The position numbers and the translations under genes were made by a program. This document shows, piece after piece, positions 45,907-52,032 of a stretch of DNA of 52,032 bases. The notes under the pieces are model-generated. The model had not been told where the DNA came from. It saw nothing but the letters and a program-made list of their open reading frames with translations, and did not search any database. Position 1 is the stretch's first letter, and every line of letters starts with the position of its first letter. The stretch comes from an uncultured beta proteobacterium (GTDB lineage: Bacteria; Pseudomonadota; Gammaproteobacteria; Burkholderiales; Burkholderiaceae_C): assembly GCA_903870065.1 (NCBI GenBank), contig CAIQBN010000516.1, positions 1 through 52,032 of the forward strand, in the 5' to 3' direction.

Positions 45907-47418
45907 TCAAAGCAACCAGTCGGTGCGGCCCGCAAACACCTGCCACAGACGCACGGTGGCATAGGTGTCGAGCTTGCAATAGGCCAACAGTTGCAGTTCG
46001 ATCTGTTTCTTGCGCTCGGCGGCGGTGTCGGGGTGCATCGCTTCCATATAGGCATCCATCGCCATGCCGCCGTCTTTCACACCGTCGAGCGTGTCATAGC
46101 GCAGTTCCGGCACCACGGCAGGCAACACCACTTTGAGGCTCCAGCTGCCTTGCTGGCTGGGGTGGTAATAGTGCTCCGTGGCAACCGGTAACGAGTCCAC
46201 GATGCGTGCGCGAATGGCCCGCAGCGCCGCGCTCAAGTGCGCAAAGCGCTCGGCCAACTCGCGGATACGCGTGCTCTCAAACGCGCTGTACACATAAATC
46301 GGGCCGCTGGCGCCACAGGCCTGAATCAGCGCCTGTGCCAGCGGCTCGGCCGGATCGTTGCCCGACAGGTCCAAAAACTCACAGTGCGCCAACTCGCCCG
46401 AAGCGGTCAGCGTATGCAGACTGAATTGAAATACGTTTTGCTGGTAGGGCCTGGTTCCCTTCCAGATGGGCACCGCAAACTGAATGCTCTCAAAGTCCAA
46501 AAAACACGCCAGCTGCCCGTAATCGGCCAGAACGGCAGCGGCACCTTCGGCATCAAAATAGGTGGTGTTGGCCAGCGTGTGCGCCTTGACCCGACGTTGC
46601 TTGTCGTTCAGGCGGTCATCCGGCACGTTGCGCAAGTCAATGACACCCTCTTCGGCCAACGTGGCCGCCCTCTTGCCGATGCGGGGCAACCATTGAACCG
46701 GAAACTCGGTTTTCGGCGCATTGCGGTTGCAATAGTCAGCAAAGCCGCAGGCATAGGGTTCGCTGCACTGCGCACCGGTTTGGATGTCGGGTTCGGCTGC
46801 GCTGGCGGCGGTTTGCTGCGCTTGGGCGATCCAGGACACTACCTCTTCTGTGCGCGCAAAAGCCTCATCGGTCAAATCGGCCTCCACCAGCAAGCCACGG
46901 TAGTCTTCACCACCCGGATACACCCAGGTGTTGTCAATGTGGGCCAGTGAAATACCTTGCAGCCGCACGCCGGCGGCGCGGGCAATAAAGGCTTGTATGG
47001 CGGCATCGTCACGGTGGTAGCCCTTGACGCTGGTGGTCGATTTGACCTCGACCATCCGCCAGGCATTGTGACCACCTGCTTGCCCTTGCTCCGGCTCCGG
47101 TACCGGCAGCATGACGTCAGCAAAGGCCAGTGCGCCAGCGGCGCAGAAACCCGCTTCAAAGATGGGCTGGTGGGTCTGCAGCAACGCCTTGCTGCGCGCA
47201 AACGCGGCGTTAAAGCCTTCGCGCTGAACATCGATCAGGGAACCAAGCCCCTGCGGGTCATAAATGCGATGGGCGATGTCGCCAACCTGGTGGCCAACCT
47301 GAAAGCTGGCCTGCGTCGCCGCCGAATCCTGGCGCAGCGCCGGGCGATGAATTTCGAGCCACAGCCGTTTGGGACACTGGCGCAGCGCCAGCAGTTTGGA
47401 TTTGGAAAAATTGCGCAT
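45907..47418 (-). CDS. DUF2779-domain protein: RecB/Cas4-like PD-(D/E)XK nuclease plus DEDD/RNase H-like exonuclease region
   Basis: LRQCPKRLWLEIHRP; FEAGFCAAGALAFADVMLP...MVEVKSTTSVKGYHRDDAAIQAFI; QCSEPYACGFADYC cysteine cluster; ACFLDFESIQFAVPIWKGTRPYQQNVFQFSLH; CKLDTYATVRLWQVF. Confidence 0.82.
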   Translation of the reverse strand: MRNFSKSKLLALRQCPKRLWLEIHRPALRQDSAATQASFQVGHQVGDIAHRIYDPQGLGSLIDVQREGFNAAFARSKALLQTHQPIFEAGFCAAGALAFADVMLPVPEPEQGQAGGHNAWRMVEVKSTTSVKGYHRDDAAIQAFIARAAGVRLQGISLAHIDNTWVYPGGEDYRGLLVEADLTDEAFARTEEVVSWIAQAQQTAASAAEPDIQTGAQCSEPYACGFADYCNRNAPKTEFPVQWLPRIGKRAATLAEEGVIDLRNVPDDRLNDKQRRVKAHTLANTTYFDAEGAAAVLADYGQLACFLDFESIQFAVPIWKGTRPYQQNVFQFSLHTLTASGELAHCEFLDLSGNDPAEPLAQALIQACGASGPIYVYSAFESTRIRELAERFAHLSAALRAIRARIVDSLPVATEHYYHPSQQGSWSLKVVLPAVVPELRYDTLDGVKDGGMAMDAYMEAMHPDTAAERKKQIELQLLAYCKLDTYATVRLWQVFAGRTDWLL

Positions 47419-47430
47419 GGTGATGGTGTC

Positions 47431-47826
47431 CTACGATACCAGTTCAAAACGCCGGCCATCAAAATGCCAGCAGTGAAAGCCGCCCTGGTGGTGCACACCC
47501 AGGATCAACGTCATGGAGGAGCGGAAATAGGGCGAGCCGCAGTCCCGCTCGTCGTCCAACGCGGGTGGGTCCAGGCATTCCACCACCACTGCTGCTTCGC
47601 CATACTGAGGCCACTTGACGTATTTCATATTTGGCTGCCAGCGCACCAGGTCGCCGGGCCTGAATTGGGTGGGGTCGGTGGACTGCATGCGCCGATAACT
47701 TTCGCGCAAGGCCTCAATTTCTAGGTCGCGTGCCTCCTGGTGCACATCCACATCGCCGGCTTTGGCCGTGGCCAGCCCGATCAGCATGGACTGCAGTGCG
47801 GGGTCGAGTTTGCGTTCATTGCCCAT
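47431..47826 (-). CDS. small hypothetical protein B (paralog of the upstream gene)
   Basis: MGNERKLDPALQSMLIGLATAK...FRPGDLVRWQPNMKYVKWPQYGEAAVVVECLDPPALDDERDCGSPYFRSSMTLILGVHHQGGFHCWHFDGRRFELVS; clear alignment with 47816..48241. Confidence 0.75.
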   Translation of the reverse strand: MGNERKLDPALQSMLIGLATAKAGDVDVHQEARDLEIEALRESYRRMQSTDPTQFRPGDLVRWQPNMKYVKWPQYGEAAVVVECLDPPALDDERDCGSPYFRSSMTLILGVHHQGGFHCWHFDGRRFELVS

Positions 47827-48241
47827 GCTCGGCTCCTGATTCCTGCGCCACCTCAAAACGGCGGCCATCGTAGTGAAACAACAAAAAATCACCGTCGGTG
47901 TCGTGCATGCCCAGCACCAACGTGAGCGGCTCACGAAACAGGTTGGAGCCTGCCAATTCCTTGCGGTTGTCAAAGACCGGCGGGTTGAGCACATCCATGA
48001 CGATCACCGGTTCGGCATACGCGGGCTTGCTGCGGTTTTTCATGCCGTTCTTCCACTGCACGATCTGCCCGGGCCTAAAACCAGCCGCCGGCATGCTGGC
48101 AAACGCGTGTTGCAGCGCCACCAGTTGTTCGCCGCGCTCGGCGGCAATTTCATCAGCCAGCTCGGCGGCATGCACCGAGCCTTCAAGCATGTTGCTCAGC
48201 AGCTGGTTAAAGGCTGTATCTTTCTTGCGATTGCGTTCCAT
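47816..48241 (-). CDS. small hypothetical protein A (paralog of the downstream gene)
   Basis: FRPGQIVQWKNGMKNRSKPAYAEPVIVMDVLNPPVFDNRKELAGSNLFREPLTLVLGMHDTDGDFLLFHYDGRRFEVAQ; overlaps the downstream start by 11 bp. Confidence 0.75.
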   Translation of the reverse strand: MERNRKKDTAFNQLLSNMLEGSVHAAELADEIAAERGEQLVALQHAFASMPAAGFRPGQIVQWKNGMKNRSKPAYAEPVIVMDVLNPPVFDNRKELAGSNLFREPLTLVLGMHDTDGDFLLFHYDGRRFEVAQESGAEHGQ

Positions 48242-48268
48242 TGGGTTGCTCCGAGAGTGGTAGATGGC

Positions 48269-50516
48269 TTAGGCCGCCAGCGGCAGGTTTTTGCGGCTGG
48301 TGACTTCCGGGTAGGCCTTTTGGTAGCTGGCAGAGTCCGGCACACCGCCGTTTTTGGTGACAAGCTCGGCGCGCAGGCGTTCAAAATATTCCTGCGCACT
48401 GGGCACCTGCCGCAGCAACCGAAACTGGCGCGTAACCGGCGCAAAGTCCCCCGGTGTGAGCCCGGCGAGCTGCTGGCGCACGGCCACTTGCAGGTGTTTG
48501 GCCGCTGCGATGCTGCCGCCCAGCAAGTGCAGTTCTTGCAAGAAAAAAGCCCAGCGCTGCGATGCCGTCATGGGAAAGAAGGCAATCTTCCAGTCAAAGC
48601 GGCGCAGACTGGCTGCGTCAAGCTTCTCCAGCAGATTGGTGGTGCAAATGAACAGCCCCTCATACTCCTCCATCTGGGTCAGCAATTCATTAACCTGGGT
48701 AACCTCCCAAGAATGCTTTGCTTGCGAGCGCGACTGCAAAAAGGAATCGGCCTCATCCAGAATCAACACGCTGGGCTCGGCTGCGGCGGCGGCAAACATC
48801 TCGGCAATGTTTTCCTCCGTGCCCCCCCACAAACATCGACAGCAGATCAGAGGCGCGGCGCAGCACCACGGGCAGCTCCAGCACGTGCGCAAAATAGCGT
48901 GCCAGCGCGGTCTTGCCGGCACCGGGCGGGCCGTACAGGCACATGGAGCCACCCGGCGCGCTGCGTAAGGAGTCCACCAGTTGGGCAATGGGCGCGTCGG
49001 TGTGCAAATAGGCCAGATCGTAGGCGGTGGCCATTTCGCGCCCGGTGCGCAATTTCTTGTGCCCCAGCAGTTTGGCTGAGCGCTCCAGCACCTGCACAAC
49101 CCGCGCTTGCGCAGCCTGGGTCTGCCCCTGCGCCAAGGTTTCAACCTCAACCAGTTGCGCCACCTTGGCAGCCCTTTGCATCTGCCCTGGTGTCAGATCG
49201 GGGCACTCCGCCAGATCCTGCAGCCAGGCCTGGTCACCGCCATCCGCGCCAGCGCCGGCTGAAATGGCCGACAGGTGGTGTTGTGCAATGCGCAGCCGCA
49301 CCGAACGCGGTGGTGTATTGAGCCCTAGGGAATAGTCAAACCGGCGGCGGTATGCGGGGTCCATTGCCTTAACGTGGTTGGTAATCCAGATGGCGGGCAC
49401 AGGGTTTTCTTCCAGAGCACGGTTGACCCAGGCCTTGCCAGGGGTTTCGCCCTGCTCCAGCATGTCCTCCACCTCATCAAACAGCACCAGCGCATCGCGG
49501 CGGCGGCTGAGCAGGCGCTGGCACAAGTTGTAGGACTGCAAGCGCTTGACACCGCGAATCGGGTCGCCTTTGCGGTCGGCATAACCCACTTCAAACAGTT
49601 CGGCGCAAAGTTGCTGCGCAACCGCCGCTGCCAGCTCGGTCTTGCCCACGCCCGGTGGGCCATAGAGCAGCACATTGGTTCCGGCAATGCCACGGCGCAT
49701 GGCTTCGCGCAGCACGCCGGCGATGATGCTGACTTCGTCCGTCAGATGCGGGAAGTGTCCGGTTTGCAGGCTGGCGCAGGCACGCGGCGTGAAAAAGTGG
49801 CGAATCAGAGACTCGACCGACTGGTGTTCTTGCATCAGCAGCGATGGCAGGCCGTCCGCCAGATCAAAATAGTCTTCCATGTCGCGCTGCTCCGTTTTCA
49901 GGGTCAAAAGCCCCATCCGAAGCAGCGCACTATCGGGCCGAAGTGCCTGGTGCAGCTCCGTACTGGTGCAATGCGTGATATGTGCGAGCAGTTGCACAAA
50001 ATCAATCTCTTTGTTCACGCTGATACCGAGGTTGGACACGCACACGTTAAACCGCCGGTCCCCCTGCAGCAACACCAGCAGGCACAGCACCACCAGCTCG
50101 GTCTGGTTAAGCCCCAGCAAGCCCGCCATCGACACCAAATTGGCAAACACCGGGTGCGCCAAGTCCGACTTTTTTCCCTGCACATGCTCCTGTGCCTGGG
50201 CCAGCAGCTCGGCGGTGCGGCGAATTTTGCGGCGCAGGTCTGCTTCGTAACTGCGCTCGTCGTCATCGGGGTACTCGATGGGCTCGTCGTGGCGGGTGTT
50301 CCAAAACTCTGGCTTGCCCACCTTGAAGAGTCCGCGCAGGCGCCCGTTATCGAGCAACTTGTAGGCCTTGTCGGCCTTCAACATCAGGGCCAACACCCAC
50401 TGCTGGATCAATGGCAACAAGGCATCGTCGCTGGCGGTGGTGGCGCTGTCCAGCAGGCGCGGCAAGAGTTGGTCGGTAAAGTGGGCGGGAGTGGAGGATG
50501 GCACTAGGTTTGACAT
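48269..50516 (-). CDS. tandem AAA+ ATPase, interrupted by a 1-nt frameshift at a 7-G run (two ORFs 48753..50516 and 48269..49150); 748 aa if corrected
   Basis: Module 1 NVLLYGPPGVGKTELAAAVA / DALVLFDEVEDML; module 2 SMCLYGPPGAGKTALARYFAHVLELPVVLRRASDLLSMFVGG | TEENIAEMFAAAAAEPSVLILDEADSFLQSRSQAKHSWEVTQVNELLTQMEEYEGLFICTTNLLEKLDAASLRRFD; frames join only by removing one base in the C7 (+ strand) at 48822-48828. Confidence 0.85.
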
Positions 50517-50585
50517 GAGATTTTCCTGGCTAGTGAAACCAAGTATCTACAGGGGTACGTCAAACTGTGTCGCAACCATTAGCAG

Positions 50586-50777
50586 TCAAAAGGACAGGTT
50601 TTTGGCATGGCCGTTGTGCGAACGCGGCAGCGCATACCAAGTGCCACGGCCTACACCGCTTTGTGCCAGTTGCCCTGCGGCCTTGGGCGCGGCCAGCCAC
50701 GCGGCCAACTCACCGGTGTATTTGCCAATGCCGGTCAGCACGGGCGCAAAGTTGATGCCGTACAGAAGAATCTTCAT
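50586..50777 (-). pseudogene. chimeric remnant: N-terminus of a WcaI-like glycosyltransferase joined to an unrelated tail (possibly HipA-like ...NGHAKNLSF)
   Basis: MKILLYGINFAPVLTGIGKYTGELAAWLAA resembles the WcaI family N-terminus; homology ends abruptly after ~30 aa; tail LPRSHNGHAKNLSF resembles the HipA DGHAKN motif. Confidence 0.5.
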
Positions 50778-50819
50778 AGTCGAATTGGCCGCTAGCCCTC
50801 GTGGAATATGCGTAATCCG

Positions 50820-51062
50820 CTATTCATTTGAGAGCACCCTCACATTCCCCTGCACCAGCGCATCCATGTGCCGCACGGTGGCCTGGCGAATGTCATAGGT
50901 TGCGGCCCGCTTCGCAAACCCTTGCGCCACACTGCACACCGCAGCAATGGTGCTGCTGGCAAAGTCTGGCGGCACTTCGGCCTGATGGCGAAATACCGCG
51001 TAGCTGGCACCTGAATGCCGCACTCTGCGGCCAGCGTGGCGTAGAGCGCCTCTATGGCGCAA
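50820..51062 (-). pseudogene. unidentified C-terminal ORF fragment following the HipA frameshift/junction
   Basis: FRHQAEVPPDFASSTIAAVCSVAQGFAKRAATYDIRQATVRHMDALVQGNVRVLSNE; overlaps the HipA-frame ORF in another frame; no full gene. Confidence 0.35.
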
Positions 51063-51358
51063 ACCTCGGGGTGCTCCCCCAGCGCCGCAAACTTCACCAG
51101 CCCAGGCGTGCCTGCCGCCAGCGGGCTGGCAGACACCGTGCCCGATGCCGCATCCACATTCACCAACACCTTGGGCCGCGCACCCTGGGGTGAGCCGCCC
51201 AGCAAGACCAGTTGCGCCAAGGCTGCGGACTCTTGCCCGGCAATGCCGCGCTGTGCCTCTTGTTGCACCCCCTGCACTTCTTGCGCCAGCGCCAGCAAAG
51301 ACCAGTCTTGCGGGGCTGTTGCTGCGCCCAGGGCTGGCTCAAACGCCAGTGCGCCCAT
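50990..51358 (-). pseudogene. HipA-like toxin kinase fragment (truncated both ends)
   Basis: MGALAFEPALG...LVLLGGSPQGARPKVLVN...GLVKFAALGEHPEVCAIEALYATLAAECGIQVPATRYFAI, HipA N-terminal/catalytic pattern; homology lost after RYFAI. Confidence 0.6.
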
Positions 51359-51364
51359 GGCGTT

Positions 51365-51729
51365 GCCCCCACTTGGCGATGCTCACATCGGCCTTGCGAA
51401 TGCGCGCCCTGTCCCAGGTGGTCAGCCCCATATTGGGGTAGCCGCTGTCGGCACGGGTGGCGCTCAGCTCAGCAGCCGTTTGGCCGTGAATGGCGTAGTG
51501 CGGCAGTTGTTCGGAATAACCGAACAACTGAACCTTCTAGCAACTCGCCATCCTCAAAAATGTGTTTGATGTGCTCGCTAACCGTGCCCTTGGCCTTGCC
51601 AAACAGCTCGGTCAGCTGCTTTTAACTCAACCATAGGGTTTGGTCCTGCAGCATCACGTCTATGCGGGTGCTGCCGTCTTCGCTTTGGTAGAGCAAAAAT
51701 GGGGGTGTCGGCGGCGTGGGTTGCGTCAT
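51365..51729 (-). pseudogene. RhuM/virulence-protein family remnant with nonsense codon, internal deletion and frameshift
   Basis: MTQPTPPTPPFLLYQSEDGSTRIDVMLQDQTLWLS*KQLTELFGKAKGTVSEHIKHIFEDGELLEGSVVRLFRTT, then in another frame LPHYAIHGQTAAELSATRADSGYPNMGLTTWDRARIRKADVSIAK; TAA at 51622-51624. Confidence 0.65.
51504..51530. repeat. perfect 11-bp inverted repeat with 5-nt loop: cagttgttcgg-aataa-ccgaacaactg
   Basis: Read directly from the sequence; lies at the frame/deletion junction of the RhuM remnant. Confidence 0.9.
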
Positions 51730-51737
51730 GGCGAAGT

Positions 51738-51790
51738 TTTAATCAAATCAGACTCTTGCGCTTACTGGATGTGCGCAAGCAGCTATCAAA
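51738..51790 (-). repeat. copy 3 of the dispersed intergenic motif (CTTTGATAGCTGCTTGCGCACATCCAGTAAGCGCAAGAGTCTGATTTGATT)
   Basis: Minus-strand reading begins TTTGATAGCTGCTTGCGC, with an internal CTTGCGC/GCGCAAG pair; sits between the HsdR-like and RhuM remnants. Confidence 0.5.
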
Positions 51791-51935
51791 GATTAGTAGT
51801 AAATACAAGAGTCATTTCAACAAAAGGAGGCCGCTCGGTCATGAACATGGGGCGCGTGGTGGCAGCCCCGTCGGTGCCGGTCATGTGCCGCACGATCAGG
51901 ATTTCAAGCCCTTTTGCTGAAGTATCGGTGACCAT
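51786..51935 (-). pseudogene. 49-aa N-terminal fragment resembling a type I restriction HsdR subunit
   Basis: MVTDTSAKGLEILIVRHMTGTDGAATTRPMFMTERPPFVEMTLVFTTNL*; TDTSxKGLExLIV resembles the HsdR N-terminus; stop falls inside a repeat copy. Confidence 0.45.
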
Positions 51936-51953
51936 GCAATCTCCCTATTTTTA

Positions 51954-52032
51954 TCATTCTTGCCGGTCGTTCAACGGCTGCGGCACGCCCTTGTCTGAAT
52001 GGTCATAACCCAGCAGCGCCATGGCGTTTTCA
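51954..52032 (-). CDS. C-terminus of a gene running off the window end (unknown; possibly part of a type I R-M locus)
   Basis: ...ENAMALLGYDHSDKGVPQPLNDRQE*; open to window edge, 18 bp upstream of the HsdR-like fragment. Confidence 0.45.
   Translation of the reverse strand, partial: ENAMALLGYDHSDKGVPQPLNDRQE

Noticed and set aside
48822-48828. Programmed ribosomal +1 frameshifting as the preferred explanation
   Set aside because: No slippery-site context or downstream stimulator recognised; an assembly error or indel at the homopolymer is simpler, though reads should decide.
47873-49321. 482-aa plus-strand ORF opposite the AAA ATPase 3' half and small protein A
   Set aside because: Antisense to genes with clear motifs (Walker B, DGRRFE); no recognisable domains.
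49374-50507. 377-aa plus-strand ORF opposite AAA module 1
   Set aside because: Antisense shadow of the Walker A/B-containing frame; no domain signal.

Overview
Most of the window (about 1-42 kb) is a gene-dense, largely minus-strand betaproteobacterial chromosome segment. By protein content and gene order it looks like Comamonadaceae, possibly Rhodoferax-like (inference). Recognisable blocks are cpdB and split chromate transporter genes, rlmB, tesA, mnmH/selU, purA-hisZ-DUF2065-hflC-hflK-hflX-hfq-der-bamB-yfgM-hisS-ispG-rodZ-pilW-rlmN-ndk, rluB-scpB, rluD/bamD, a DinG-like helicase, PP2C, and the odhA-odhB-lpdA-zapE cluster. The last ~10 kb (42.3-52.0 kb) is different: it is accessory and defence-like. 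It contains (i) a tightly packed minus-strand operon encoding a tandem AAA+ ATPase (interrupted by a 1-nt frameshift at a 7-G run), two paralogous ~130-140 aa proteins, a DUF2779-type protein (RecB/Cas4-like nuclease plus DEDD-exonuclease-like domain) and a WYL regulator; (ii) an AT-rich Nmad3-like/Nmad2-like gene pair; (iii) a PD-(D/E)XK-like protein next to an apparent IS21 istA left-end remnant; and (iv) a graveyard of RhuM, HipA, WcaI-like and HsdR fragments. The AAA/small-paralog/DUF2779/WYL operon is my best candidate for an undescribed system. All family names come from recognition by eye; no database search was run.
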